NCBI GenBank assembly: GCA_963729795.1
Contig: CAVSPC010000048.1
Location: 12,679 to 76,678, forward strand
Reading direction: 5' to 3'
Source of the DNA: CAWBBA01 sp963729795
Lineage (GTDB): Bacteria; Desulfobacterota; Desulfomonilia; Desulfomonilales; Desulfomonilaceae
DNA: 64,000 nt
In this document: one piece after another, positions 19,365 through 29,036 of the stretch
Numbering within the stretch: position 1 is the first letter of the stretch
Layout: each line of letters begins with the position of its first letter
Translations under genes and position numbers: made by a program
Notes under the pieces: generated by a model
Seen by the model: only the letters and a program-made list of their open reading frames with translations
Databases searched by the model: none
What the model was told of the DNA's origin: nothing

Positions 19365-19423
19365 ACTGGCGAGTTTTCCCTTATTAGAGAGTATACATTA
19401 TGGGGCGTCACGTCGCTAGGAGC

Positions 19424-19657
19424 CCATAGGCGTTAAAATAAGCTTCAAGTCCTCTTCGTCCCGGAGGGACATCCTGATAATAGCCTGGCGATTTATCGCC
19501 GGGAATGAACCGCCAAGAGACTTTTCTTCGTTCCCGAGGGGCGCCCGAAGGATGCATCCTTCGGGCGCCCCTCGGGAACGAAGATTGAATCATTGCTTAT
19601 CGGCCACCCGGCAATGAATTGCCGGGCTACTATCATTGAGCCCCTCCAGGGCTCACA
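19424..19657 (-). repeat. Multi-hairpin dispersed repeat, copy 2
   Basis: An inverted copy of the 235-base element at 11322-11556. Its core is a 58-base perfect palindrome at 19526-19583 with no loop, centred on TGCA. Relative to copy 1, CCCC/GGGG has become TCCC/GGGA and CTCGA/TCGAG has become CCCGA/TCGGG, so changes in one arm are matched in the other. It lies upstream of the histidine kinase start. Confidence 0.85.
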
Positions 19658-19824
19658 GAGAACAGGCTCGTTATTTTTACGCTTATGCGCTAGGAGCCCT
19701 ATTTGATCCTGCGGTGGATTTTGGCAGAAATCTTCATCTAGAACTTCGGGAGTCCGTTCTAGGTAGGCCGCAGGCCCCTCACCCATTCTGGCTCCATTCG
19801 GTTATGGCGGGAAGGGAATTCACA

Positions 19825-19984
19825 TAAACGGGGATGCTTCTTGCAGGGGTTCAACACACTACCTGTCGACCAAACTCATATCGCGCCGGTTTCAGGGAAG
19901 GGTAAAGCCGATGTGAAGTCGGCGACCCGTTGCATATCCCTACATACCCCCAATTATCCTCCTAACGATTTTGGGGGTTTTTTT
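19825..19984 (+). ncRNA. Candidate structured RNA ending in a terminator
   Basis: No protein gene occupies 19658-20012, yet the plus strand ends in a good intrinsic terminator. Upstream, GGGGATGC (about 19830) can pair imperfectly with GCATATCCC (about 19932). These enclose GGGT..ACCC around a GCCGA/TCGGC hairpin with a TGTGAAG loop. The core (GGGAA followed by GCCGATGTGAAGTCGGC) recalls the central part of cobalamin riboswitches, but no downstream plus-strand gene and no GCCACTG box are present. A free-standing small RNA is the likelier reading. The 5' end is a guess. Confidence 0.3.
19946..19984 (+). terminator. Rho-independent terminator on the plus strand
   Basis: ACCCCCAA pairs with TTGGGGGT across a 17-base loop and is followed by a run of seven T. 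The opposite strand has no T-run after the stem, so it does not serve topA, which ends at 20013 on the minus strand. Confidence 0.65.
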
Positions 19985-20012
19985 CTGGGTTAGCCCGCAC
20001 ATGCACCTTGAC

Positions 20013-22268
20013 CTAAGCCGCCTCGTTGGCGAGTTTAGTTTTGCACTTCGGGCACTGTAGAAAGACTTGCTGGTTCTTGCCGCCGCGCTCTTCCATGATC
20101 GCGGAGTCGCATTCGGGGTTAGGGCAAGCCACGCTTACCGGCTTGTACCATAGAGAGTAATCGCACTCGGGGTAGCGGCTGCAAGAATAGAACGTCTTTC
20201 CTTTCTTTGTCCGGCGCTGAGCAAGCTCTCCAATCCCGCATTTGGGGCATGACACTCCGGTGGTCAAAGGGCTGGCGGCCCTGCATTCGGGATAGCGTGA
20301 ACACGACAAGAACTGGCCAGTGCGACCTGAGCGGATGACCATGGGCGCACCACATTGAGGACACTTTTGATCGGTCGGTATGGGCTCGGCACTGGGGACT
20401 GTGTCTTCAGCTATCTTTTGAGTGTAGGCGCACGCGGGGTAAGCGGAACAACCTATGAACAAGCCGTATCGCCCGGATCTGACCAAAAGTGGTGCTCCAC
20501 ACTCCGGGCACGCGGCCTGGGTCGGAATCCCTTCACGCTTGACGTTCTTCATGGTCTTCTTGGCCTTCTGCAAGTCAGACTGAAAGGGCTCGTAAAAATC
20601 TTGCAGAGTCTCGGTCCAGGATGCCTTCCCCTCTTCGACCAGATCCAAAAAGGACTCCATTTCGGCGGTGAAACGAGTGTTGAGCAGCTTGGGGAAACTA
20701 TCTTTTAGAAGACCGGCTATGATGCGCCCGAGCAGCGTCGGTCGAAACTTCTTATCTTGCAGTTCCACATACTTTCGTTTTTGGATGGTACTAACAGTTT
20801 CCGCATAGGTGGAAGGGCGGCCGATGCCCTGCTCTTCAAGCTCTTTGATAAGTGAGGCTTCGTTGAAGGCCGCCGGTGGCTGGGTGAAGTGTTGACGCGG
20901 CAGGAGCTTCTCCAAAACCTGCCTGTCCCCCGCTTTCAGAGGAGGGAGCAGACGACCGGCATCCTCTTTATCACCGTTATCCTGCGCCGTCTCCTCATCC
21001 TTGTCTTGAGAATAAATCCTAATAAATCCATCGAACTTCATGACGGATCCCGTCACTCGGAAGAGAAGCTTGCCGGACTGTATATTGGCCGTAGTCAAGT
21101 CGAAGACGGCCGCGGCTGTTTGGCTAGCCACGAATCGATTCCATATTAAGGTGTACAGAGCTATCTGAGCTTTATCCAGAAATCGTGCGACCTTTTCAGG
21201 CGGAAGATCCATCGAAGTCGGACGAATCGCCTCGTGAGCTTCCTGGGCGGTCTTTCGCCCTTTGTAAGTGTGGGGCCGTTCAGGAAGATACTCGGGCCCG
21301 TACTTGCTCTGGATGTAGCCTCTCACTGCGGCCAATGCCTCCGGAGCAATCCTGGGAGAGTCGGTCCTCATGTAGGTTATCAGACCTACCGCCCCCGCGT
21401 CGCCAAGCTCTATGCCCTCATAGAGCTGCTGAGCGATCCTCATGGTGCGGCTGCTTGTCATTCTGAGCTTGCGGGAACCTTCCTGCTGAAGAGTGGAAGT
21501 TATAAACGGGGGCGCCGGCTTGCGACTTCGCTCACGGTGCTTTACATCAACAACCTCAAATGGGTGCTCTCGCGCCCGGGCTGTCAACCGAGCGGCAGTG
21601 GCCGCAGTCAGGATCTCGATCTTCTCGCCGTCATCTTCGATCAACTTGGCTTCGAATGGCGGGGGAGAGCCGGCCGCAAGTGTGGCAGTAATCGTCCAGT
21701 ATTCTTGAGGAACAAACGTGTCGATCTGCTTTTGGCGGTCGACGATAAGTCTAAGTGCGACGGATTGAACCCGTCCCGCGCTCAAACCATACTGAACTTT
21801 GTCCCACAAAAGGGGACTGATCTGATACCCTACGATTCTGTCCAGGATCCGACGGGCCTGTTGCGCGTTGTATTTGTTTTCGTCCAGCCTTGAAGGATGA
21901 GCTATCGCCTCTTTGATTGTTTTCTCAGTCAACTCGTTGAATAAAACACGGAAAACGCTCTGCGCAGGCTTCTTCAGCTCTTCACGAAGATGCCAGGCAA
22001 TCGCTTCGCCTTCCCGGTCCGGGTCTGTGGCCAGGAAGACCCTCGCAGCCTTTTGGGCGGCGGCGCTCAGTTCCTTGATCAGTTTCTCCTTTCCGGTGAT
22101 AACCTGATATTCCGGGATGAATCCTTCATTTACCCTGACGCCCAATTCTTTTTGCGGTAGGTCCTTTATATGTCCTACTGACGCTTTCACCTCGTAGCCC
22201 GCGCCTAAGTACTTCTTGATGGTCTTTGCTTTGGCCGGTGATTCGACCACTACCAGCGTTTTATCCAT
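20013..22268 (-). CDS. topA: DNA topoisomerase I
   Basis: A 751-residue type IA topoisomerase that relaxes negative supercoils. The TOPRIM domain is at the start (TLVVVESPAKAKTIKKYLG; ATDPDREGEAIAWHL). The active-site tyrosine lies in ITYMRTDSPRI. The C-terminus carries four four-cysteine zinc ribbons (CPECGAPL..C.., CPQCGAPM.., CPKCGIGEL.., CPNPECDSA..). ATG 22268 is used because AGGAAGG precedes it and the family N-terminus starts there. It follows dprA after 220 bases, a common arrangement; that gap may hold a weak separate promoter (TTGACT). Confidence 0.95.
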   Translation of the reverse strand: MDKTLVVVESPAKAKTIKKYLGAGYEVKASVGHIKDLPQKELGVRVNEGFIPEYQVITGKEKLIKELSAAAQKAARVFLATDPDREGEAIAWHLREELKKPAQSVFRVLFNELTEKTIKEAIAHPSRLDENKYNAQQARRILDRIVGYQISPLLWDKVQYGLSAGRVQSVALRLIVDRQKQIDTFVPQEYWTITATLAAGSPPPFEAKLIEDDGEKIEILTAATAARLTARAREHPFEVVDVKHRERSRKPAPPFITSTLQQEGSRKLRMTSSRTMRIAQQLYEGIELGDAGAVGLITYMRTDSPRIAPEALAAVRGYIQSKYGPEYLPERPHTYKGRKTAQEAHEAIRPTSMDLPPEKVARFLDKAQIALYTLIWNRFVASQTAAAVFDLTTANIQSGKLLFRVTGSVMKFDGFIRIYSQDKDEETAQDNGDKEDAGRLLPPLKAGDRQVLEKLLPRQHFTQPPAAFNEASLIKELEEQGIGRPSTYAETVSTIQKRKYVELQDKKFRPTLLGRIIAGLLKDSFPKLLNTRFTAEMESFLDLVEEGKASWTETLQDFYEPFQSDLQKAKKTMKNVKREGIPTQAACPECGAPLLVRSGRYGLFIGCSAYPACAYTQKIAEDTVPSAEPIPTDQKCPQCGAPMVIRSGRTGQFLSCSRYPECRAASPLTTGVSCPKCGIGELAQRRTKKGKTFYSCSRYPECDYSLWYKPVSVACPNPECDSAIMEERGGKNQQVFLQCPKCKTKLANEAA

Positions 22269-22488
22269 AAAACGTCTTCCTTCCTGATCCTCGAAATTTG
22301 AAATGCATATTACTCCACGCTTTGAGAAGGCCACAGCAGATGACGCCTTTCCTTCCCGCCGTTCCAGGCCAAAGGACCTTTCTCAGTGTGCGTATTAGGT
22401 CCCTCACTCGTATCCCGCGATTGCTTCTAAATTGAAACAGATTCACGAAAAGTCAAGGACGCCGAATGTTGAAAAGATTCCCGGTGGC

Positions 22489-23607
22489 TCAGCGCAGGAT
22501 TCGGGCGAACATCTTTCCCGGATGCTGGCGCACTAATCCGTTCAGTTCCAATTCCATCAGTGCGCCCGATAGTGTGCCCGCGTCGATTTTTAACGTTTCG
22601 CACAAGAGATCTATCGGAACGGGATCAGGATCCATGGCTTCAAGCACTACGCGAGCGGAATCAGAAAGGTCTTGCCCCTCTTCAACTGATTCAAATAGAG
22701 AAAGCTGTGGCTTAGCTACCACCGGCGTGAAAAGCGCCTGTAAGATGTCAGCCGCGGATTCCACCAATCCGGCCCCCTGCTTCAATAGATGATGGGGACC
22801 GGACGAGCGTTTGCTCATCACGTTGCCCGGGACCGCGAAAACATCACGATTCTGATCCAGGGCATGTGCAGTAGTAATAAGCGAACCGCTGTTTAGAGTA
22901 GCCTCGACTACCAGGATACCTTTCGCGAGGCCGGACACGATTCTGTTTCGGCGATAAAAATTCGTCGCGAGAGGAGCCATCCCCGGCCGAAATTCACTGA
23001 TGACGGCGCCGGTCTTCGTCATTTCCTCGATCAGATCTTTGTTCTCCTTCGGGTAATTCACATCCAATCCACATCCGAGGACGCCGATAGTTCTGCCACC
23101 CTCCTTGAGGGCAGTTCGGTGACAAGCAGTGTCGATTCCCCGCGCCAGGCCACTGACGAGTGTAATCTCCTCACGGATGAGATCGCGGCTGATCTGTTCA
23201 GTCATGTCCAAGCCGTAGCGAGTCGGATTCCTGGTGCCTACAACTGCAACAGCTCGACTGTCCCGGGGCATGATTTCGCCCCTTACAAAAAGCAGAGCCG
23301 GAGGGTCATATATCTCTCTCAGGTTTGAAGGATACTCAGAATCCCAACGCGAGACTACCCTGGCACCCAGCTTCTGAAGAATCTTCATTTCCCTGAGAAT
23401 CTCATCTCGAGGTGGCTCAAAGCGCGCAATTACATCCGCGAGCTTCTCACTCAAGCCTGTCCGGTGCCGGATTTCACGACTGTCCGCGTCCAAGGCTGCT
23501 CGCGGGCTGCCAAAAGCATCGTGCAATCGAGCTATGGTCAACGGACCGACTCGAGGAATTCTCTCCAAGGTTAACCAGTCAAATATACAGGCGTCTTCTA
23601 TCGGCAT
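22489..23607 (-). CDS. dprA: DNA-processing protein DprA
   Basis: A 372-residue cytoplasmic single-strand DNA-binding protein that loads RecA during natural transformation and recombination. A helical N-terminal part (LERIPRVGPLTIARL) is followed by the Rossmann DprA core (AVVGTRNPTRYGLDMTEQI, SGLARGIDTACH, GVLGCGLDVNYP, SGSLITTAHALDQNR). A C-terminal winged helix covers about residues 310-372. The length is typical. It lies between the LysM protein gene and topA on the same strand. The ribosome-binding site at 23607 is weak. Confidence 0.95.
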   Translation of the reverse strand: MPIEDACIFDWLTLERIPRVGPLTIARLHDAFGSPRAALDADSREIRHRTGLSEKLADVIARFEPPRDEILREMKILQKLGARVVSRWDSEYPSNLREIYDPPALLFVRGEIMPRDSRAVAVVGTRNPTRYGLDMTEQISRDLIREEITLVSGLARGIDTACHRTALKEGGRTIGVLGCGLDVNYPKENKDLIEEMTKTGAVISEFRPGMAPLATNFYRRNRIVSGLAKGILVVEATLNSGSLITTAHALDQNRDVFAVPGNVMSKRSSGPHHLLKQGAGLVESAADILQALFTPVVAKPQLSLFESVEEGQDLSDSARVVLEAMDPDPVPIDLLCETLKIDAGTLSGALMELELNGLVRQHPGKMFARILR

Positions 23608-23940
23608 GCACTAATTAGCCATTGGGGCTCATTGTGCAGCCCCACATGAATCGAGAGAGGTCTCGTTACAGAAACATCCCATCACACGGGTAACTGAACC
23701 GGAGTAAGTTAGAGCACAAGGATCGGAGGTGTCAAGGACTTTACGTGTCAGAACGTAGCAGCCAGTCACAGCGGATCAAAGATCGTCGTGGGATATTTCA
23801 GTCCCAGCAATGACACGGGACCGATAATTTCTCCGCTTAACCGAGGGATTACATTGAAGACGTTCTATATGATTGCTCTCAGCGACCTGATTCAGAAGTC
23901 CTCAGGAAGGAGGAGCCACGCGAGCTGTAATCCACAGAAA
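23608..23940. other. Intergenic, nothing recognised
   Basis: About 330 bases between dprA and the LysM gene. No gene, strong hairpin or promoter stands out. Confidence 0.4.
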
Positions 23941-25020
23941 CTAATCGGACACACTCTTGATAATGTCTCCGGGCTCAATTTCCTCGCGCGACCTGGTTAT
24001 TAGGACTGTGGAATTTTTTTCAAAGGCCTTTAAAATCATTCCCTCCCCAATGTACTTGTCCGGGGTCGGGAGCCATCGATGAAAGTAAGGGTCGGTCACG
24101 GGATGTGTGGGCCGGTATATGTTGAGCAACATGCCTTCCCTCATTCCGTTACATTCGCCCCTGTCAATGAACACGATGTCATTCTCGAGACTGATTTGCT
24201 CGTAGAGGAAATTTTCCCCCGTTGCACTAGCCAGGATTGTTCCGGTCAGCATCTCGTGAGTTTTGGAAGGCACGATTTCCCGCTTGCGGGGGGTGAAAAG
24301 ACAAATCTTATCACCTCTTGAGATTTCCACAAAGCTGTCCAGTATGATAGCTGTGGCAAGATTATGACCAGTGCTTGTAATCTCGACCTCCCCAATTATT
24401 TCGCTCACAAAGCCAATGGGGCGATCGGGATTCAGCGGATGATTTATAGGACCCCTGTCCCGATAAATGCCGAAGCGATCCCCCACTAAGATGGCCTGCT
24501 TTTTCGAAGGACGGAACCTTATGTAAACAAGATCTCTTTCGAGAAAATGCTCTTTTCCCTGGTCCGGAGAACTGACAATGTAGCCCCAAAGCTGAGTTGG
24601 ACGTAGAGTCAACTTGAACCTGAAATATCTCTCGTCGTAAGGAATTCCTTGGTACGGGACTTTGGTGATCAAAAAACGCACATCTTCCGATAACCCTGTA
24701 GGAGGCATGTAGCTCTGGTTCATTACAGTGTACGGATATCTCATTTGATAGAGATTGACTTTTGTGCCAGGCGTCAACGGCTGGTTGCCCGGGTTGGGCC
24801 CTTTGATGAGAAGCGCGGGATTTTGATTCCACAAGAAAGGCCAAAGGGCTGGGTTACCGTAATTAGCGCCAGCTATATCGTAGAGTGTGTCCCCTCTCTG
24901 AACCGTGTATTGTCCTTCAGGCCTTGGGAAGAGTTCAAATGCGGCGGCACCTTGGAGGAGGCACGCAATGGCAAGTGGGATAACGGCCGAGAGTGTGAAT
25001 AACCGGTATTTCTTTGACAT
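23941..25020 (-). CDS. Exported LysM-domain protein
   Basis: A 359-residue protein with a signal peptide (LFTLSAVIPLAIACLLQGAAA) directly followed by a LysM domain at about residues 35-90 (GQYTVQRGDTLYDIAGANYG), which binds peptidoglycan. The remaining roughly 260 residues are beta-rich with repeated short strands and no recognised catalytic motif. The start at 25020 has CGGAGG before it. LysM proteins of this type commonly sit beside dprA-topA in deltaproteobacteria. A role in envelope maintenance is likely but not shown. Confidence 0.8.
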   Translation of the reverse strand: MSKKYRLFTLSAVIPLAIACLLQGAAAFELFPRPEGQYTVQRGDTLYDIAGANYGNPALWPFLWNQNPALLIKGPNPGNQPLTPGTKVNLYQMRYPYTVMNQSYMPPTGLSEDVRFLITKVPYQGIPYDERYFRFKLTLRPTQLWGYIVSSPDQGKEHFLERDLVYIRFRPSKKQAILVGDRFGIYRDRGPINHPLNPDRPIGFVSEIIGEVEITSTGHNLATAIILDSFVEISRGDKICLFTPRKREIVPSKTHEMLTGTILASATGENFLYEQISLENDIVFIDRGECNGMREGMLLNIYRPTHPVTDPYFHRWLPTPDKYIGEGMILKAFEKNSTVLITRSREEIEPGDIIKSVSD

Positions 25021-25632
25021 CAACGGCCTCCGTAAGCTTTTCTTATAAAACAGTTTAATATAATCAAGTAACTCTCTATTTTTATATATAGTTTGTTGCA
25101 CAATTTGTCAAGAAGTATTTCCCCGCCGAAACTTTCTCCTCAAAGTGATAAAAGAAATCTTCTGCGGTTTTTCAGGGTGTTGCACCCACTGCAAAACTCA
25201 GTCTCGCACCTTGTGAAATCAGTCAACCGCTTGTTCAGATAGCTCCGACATCAGGGCACAGATCTACTCTCATCCACCTCGATGGGGCTCAAATGTGGAG
25301 CGGCTCGCAGGGCATTCAACACGGGCACGCATTTTGCCATGACCTTTCCGGCATAAGCTTGCATTGTTACAGTCACATCAGCGCTTAATAATCGACACGC
25401 AGTATGTCAGCCCGCCAGGAACCTAGGATGATCCTCGGATAGGGGCGCGAAGTGACGAATCACGGGTATAGGCCGGTAATTGCGAGTCATAGCAAGTAAT
25501 ACTTGCTATTTTAGAGGGTTTTGGTGTAGAGTGCATCATTTAGTGTGCCTTAGAATGCGTATATTAACGGCTTGAGGCGTAGTTTTTCGTGGCGCGACGG
25601 ACGGAGCGTCAACGAGAATTGTAATTTGGAAG
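25021..25632. other. Long divergent intergenic region
   Basis: About 610 bases between two divergent genes. The AT-rich 5' part (25040-25110) probably carries the promoter of the LysM gene. The only structured element seen is the palindrome at 25491-25507. Confidence 0.4.
25491..25507. promoter_or_regulatory. Operator-like palindrome
   Basis: AGCAAGTA and TACTTGCT are perfect inverted 8-mers separated by one A, about 125 bases before the polysaccharide deacetylase start. The size and symmetry are those of a dimeric regulator site. No cognate regulator is identified. Confidence 0.35.
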
Positions 25633-26667
25633 TTGCCCAGTAAATCAATCAGCAGATGCTTGGAGCGCGGGGCATCCGGTGCAATATCCCGGAGGGAGTT
25701 CCTCAACCTAAGTGCCGGCTTTGCGCTGTGGGGCAGTCTTTGGCCTTCCGTGGCTGATGAAATTGCCCTTGTCCGGAAGACTCCCAGCGGATATCTGAAG
25801 CCGGAATATGGCGAGACCCTTCCTTTTGACTACCTTTTTCGACGGTGGGAAGAGAATAGAGGAAGCCCGGGACTGAATGCCAAATCGGTGTTCCTGACGT
25901 TCGACGACGGTCCGGCGTTCTGTTCAGGGGGTATCCTGGATCTCCTAGCCTTGCACGGGCACAAGGCCACCTTTTTCGTGATAGGTCGTAATCTCACCAA
26001 TCCCAGACTGCGAAGCTTCGCTCTCAGGGCCCTTCTTGAAGGACACGACATTGGGAATCATTCGTACAACCATCCGGATTTCTCGACAATTTCGGCTAAA
26101 CGCGCAGAGAAGGAGATTGTGTCTACATACGGACTTATCGACGAGTTGGTGAAGGAAGCCGGGGTCGATGCGGAGCGGCAGAATCGTTTCTTCAGATTTC
26201 CCTACGGTGCCGCGGGCTCACGCTCGAATTACCAAGCTTGCCAGGACCTCCTGTCCGCTCTGAACTATCAGATTGCATGGTGGAATCTAGATACCAACGA
26301 TTGGCGTATGGAACTGGCGTGGTTTCCGCGGCCCGCGTCCACGGTCATAAATTCTCTGAAAGCGGCAAAACCTAAGAATGTGGTCCTCCTGCATGAGAGG
26401 ACCAAGACCATGAAGAACTTGGGGACAATGCTTCATGTAGTGGAATCCCGCGGACTGGTTTCAGTTCCTCTCTCGGATTATCTTTTCGGGGAAGAAAGGG
26501 GACCGAGGATTCGGACTGCTAGCGCCACAGCTAACGAAGCAAAGCTGGATTCTAAGGATTTTCTTGCGGAGCTTTTAGGAGGTCTCTTGCCGCAGGGACA
26601 GACTTTGGCCCGACCACATAGATCCGTATCTGTGCCAGCCTCCCTGACGCGCTACACCCTTTGGTAG
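25633..26667 (+). CDS. Tat-exported polysaccharide deacetylase
   Basis: A 344-residue NodB-family (CE4) enzyme that removes acetyl groups from a polysaccharide such as peptidoglycan or an exopolysaccharide. A twin-arginine signal (SRREFLNLSAGFALWG) lies near residue 20. Motif 1 is FLTFDDGPAF, motif 2 HSYNHPDF (metal-binding His pair), and motif 3 FRFPYGAAG. The start is the TTG at 25633, with another TTG eight codons later equally possible. There is no extra carbohydrate-binding domain. It converges with hflC. Confidence 0.85.
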   Translation: MPSKSISRCLERGASGAISRREFLNLSAGFALWGSLWPSVADEIALVRKTPSGYLKPEYGETLPFDYLFRRWEENRGSPGLNAKSVFLTFDDGPAFCSGGILDLLALHGHKATFFVIGRNLTNPRLRSFALRALLEGHDIGNHSYNHPDFSTISAKRAEKEIVSTYGLIDELVKEAGVDAERQNRFFRFPYGAAGSRSNYQACQDLLSALNYQIAWWNLDTNDWRMELAWFPRPASTVINSLKAAKPKNVVLLHERTKTMKNLGTMLHVVESRGLVSVPLSDYLFGEERGPRIRTASATANEAKLDSKDFLAELLGGLLPQGQTLARPHRSVSVPASLTRYTLW

Positions 26668-26742
26668 AAATCGCCTCAAGATTATCCGTGGTTGTCGACA
26701 CGTCCGACGTCGACGCCCGAACTGATTACCTCATGATTCCCA

Positions 26743-27600
26743 TCACTTGGCCTTACCTGTCAAAGAATCGAAGAATTTGAGCAGGTCCGACTGGGGGTGG
26801 AGCAGCAAAGTTGTGTCGGTTGCAAATACTTTCTTGTAAACATCCAGGTGCCTGATGAAAGAATAGAAATCCTCGTCCTTGCCGTAGGCTCCGGCATAGA
26901 CCGTGGTGGCTTTTGCGTCCCCCTCCCCTCGCAACGCCTGGGACTTGCGGTAAGCCTCCGCGAGGATGATTTCCTTATCTTTGTTGGCATCCGCTCTGAT
27001 CTTCCGAGCCTGCTCATCCCCTTCGGCCCTGTATCCCTTGGCGATTCGTTCTCGTTCAGCTTTCATTCTGGCAAAAACGCTGGCTTGAACTTCTTCGGGC
27101 AAGTCCACTCTCTTTATTCGAACATCTGCGACGCGTATCCCCCATTCCTCGGCCCTCTGAGCGGTCAACTGAGTGACCCGCTGCATGATTGACTCCCGCT
27201 TTTCTCGTATAAAATCGTTGAAATCGTGGTTAGCGATTTCTCGGCGGAGCCACGCAGATATTGTATCATTCAAGCGGGCGATCGCGGTTAGGGGATCTCC
27301 CACAGCGTTGTAAAAACGCTTGGGGTCCTCAATCTTCCAGCGCGATACTGTGTCCACGGTGAGGCGCTTCTTGTCCAGCGTTATATACTCAGCCGGGAGA
27401 GACTCCGAGCCTAAAATCCTTTTATCTAATCGGATGAGTTCTTGGACGAATGGGTACTTGAAGTAAAGGCCGGGCTCCTTAACGATCCTTTCAATCTTTC
27501 CGAATTGGAGAACCAGGCCCTGCCCCCCTTCGGGGATTATGTAAGTAGCCTGGACCAACAAAACAAGAATGACTATCACAACAATGCCGAATTTCATCAT
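26743..27600 (-). CDS. hflC: FtsH protease modulator HflC
   Basis: A 285-residue SPFH/prohibitin-fold membrane protein. One N-terminal transmembrane segment (FGIVVIVILVLLVQATYII) is followed by the band-7 domain and a long Ala/Glu/Arg-rich helix (AEGDEQARKIRADANKDKE). HflK and HflC form a periplasmic cage complex around FtsH and control its proteolysis. It begins six bases after hflK, so the pair is one operon. The length is normal. Confidence 0.93.
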   Translation of the reverse strand: MMKFGIVVIVILVLLVQATYIIPEGGQGLVLQFGKIERIVKEPGLYFKYPFVQELIRLDKRILGSESLPAEYITLDKKRLTVDTVSRWKIEDPKRFYNAVGDPLTAIARLNDTISAWLRREIANHDFNDFIREKRESIMQRVTQLTAQRAEEWGIRVADVRIKRVDLPEEVQASVFARMKAERERIAKGYRAEGDEQARKIRADANKDKEIILAEAYRKSQALRGEGDAKATTVYAGAYGKDEDFYSFIRHLDVYKKVFATDTTLLLHPQSDLLKFFDSLTGKAK

Positions 27601-27606
27601 TGTTCT

Positions 27607-28662
27607 CTACTGGCCTTTCTTCTCTGTCCGCGAATGTGGCCCCTGAATCCCCGGGCCTGTGCCCGCGTTCGCCTCCTGCGGGCCGAGAGGTAGGAATGGA
27701 AGCAAGGTGTTGCTCCCACCTTCCATTATGACCTTTTTGGCATTCGGCAGAAATTTTTCCACGCTTTCCAGGTAAAGTCGCTCCCGGGTTACCTTGGGAG
27801 ATTTTGCATATTCCGCCAAAATATCGGTGAAGCGCTGAGCGTCCCCGCGAGCTCTTATCACTCTTTGAGCCTTATACGCTTCGGCCTCGAGAATTTCCTG
27901 CTGGGCCTGGCCCCTCGCCTTCGGGATCACATCTGCTCTGACTCCTTGCGCTTCCTGTATAAGCCGTGCGCGATCTTCCCACGCCCTCAGCACATCGTGA
28001 AAGGCCTCTCGGACTTGGGTGGGCGCATCGACCTCTCGAAGACCCGCTTGGGTAACGAGCAATCCGGTATTGTAATTATCTAGGAGTTTCTGAAGATTGG
28101 CCTTAACCTTCTCCTGAACCTCGGTTCTCCCGGTGACCATGGTGTAGTCAATATCTTTTTCTCCGACGACTCCGCGCAAAGCCACCTCAGCGGACGCTCT
28201 CAGCGTATTTACAGGATCCTTGGCTCCATATAGAAACTTCACGGGATCTTGCACCATATATTGAACGAAGAGCTGCACATCGACTATGTTTTCATCACCG
28301 GTGAGCATCATTGATTCGGCTGGTATCGAGCGCGCATGAGTGCCGTCCGACCTGTAACCGATTTCGGCGCTCCGCACCGAGGCGATGTCGACGATCGTTT
28401 GCGACATGAAGGGCCTGGGAAGTCGATAACGAAGGCCGGGATCGGCCAGAGAGTAGAGTTTGCCAAACAATAGGACAACCCCTTTTTCTCCCGGCCCGAC
28501 AACGTAAACTCCGGACGACAAATATAGTGCGATCAGGGCCAAAATAACGACCCAGGTTCCTCGCCCCCTGAGAAACCGGTCCACAAGGTCCTTTAAATCC
28601 TCGACTCCTCGTTGCAAATCGTGAACCGGGCTTTGATCGTTCCTGGGTCTGAACTGGTCCAT
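27607..28662 (-). CDS. hflK: FtsH protease modulator HflK
   Basis: A 351-residue partner of HflC. A short cytoplasmic N-terminus and one transmembrane segment (TWVVILALIALYLSSGVYVV) precede the SPFH domain and a coiled-coil region. The C-terminus is rich in Gly and Pro. ATG 28662 has GGAGG before it; five codons further upstream is a poorer start. It is first of the two-gene operon. No ftsH is in the window. Confidence 0.93.
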   Translation of the reverse strand: MDQFRPRNDQSPVHDLQRGVEDLKDLVDRFLRGRGTWVVILALIALYLSSGVYVVGPGEKGVVLLFGKLYSLADPGLRYRLPRPFMSQTIVDIASVRSAEIGYRSDGTHARSIPAESMMLTGDENIVDVQLFVQYMVQDPVKFLYGAKDPVNTLRASAEVALRGVVGEKDIDYTMVTGRTEVQEKVKANLQKLLDNYNTGLLVTQAGLREVDAPTQVREAFHDVLRAWEDRARLIQEAQGVRADVIPKARGQAQQEILEAEAYKAQRVIRARGDAQRFTDILAEYAKSPKVTRERLYLESVEKFLPNAKKVIMEGGSNTLLPFLPLGPQEANAGTGPGIQGPHSRTEKKGQ

Positions 28663-28782
28663 CGTGCCTCCGCGCAATCTGTTCGATTTTCCGCGTATCG
28701 GTTTAGATCGTTACTTTATAGCTCAGTGTGGAAGGGAAATCAAAATTTCCGCCAATGACTGTCATTTCTCATGATTCAGCGC

Positions 28783-28877
28783 CATCCGCGCGTACGCGGG
28801 CACGACGACCTGCGAGCGTGGGCTTGAAACCAGCCAATGCCAAAAGCGTGGTGTCGCTTGAGTGAAATCGAATCAGA
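28783..28877. repeat. Dispersed repeat with CGCGTACGCG core
   Basis: A CGCGTACGCG palindrome is followed by CACGACGACCT and a tail CCAAAAGCGTGGTGTCGCTT. This matches in order the mosaic at about 3050-3180 (TACGCGGGAATGACGACGT and CCAAAAGAGCGTGTCACTT). Confidence 0.5.
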
Positions 28878-28891
28878 GGGACCAGAGAAAC

Positions 28892-28918
28892 AAAAACCCC
28901 GGTCAAGCTTGACCGGGG
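28892..28918 (-). terminator. Rho-independent terminator (minus strand)
   Basis: CCCCGGTCAAGCTTGACCGGGG (28897-28918) is an 11 bp perfect palindrome. On the minus strand it is followed by TTTTTG. It serves the gene ending at 29037. Confidence 0.75.
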
Positions 28919-29036
28919 CAGGAAGTTCAAAAGAAATATGTTTGGCACTTGGCGCTTTGCGAACCGCACTGAGCGGGCGTTACATCATTTGCACCACCGA
29001 AATCGAAGCCGCGCACGCGCGGCGGAATTATCGGCC

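Noticed and set aside
19930..20012. topA terminator at 19946-19984
   Set aside because: The T-run is only on the plus strand, so it does not terminate topA.
21234..21893. 219-residue plus-strand frame
   Set aside because: Antisense shadow of topA.
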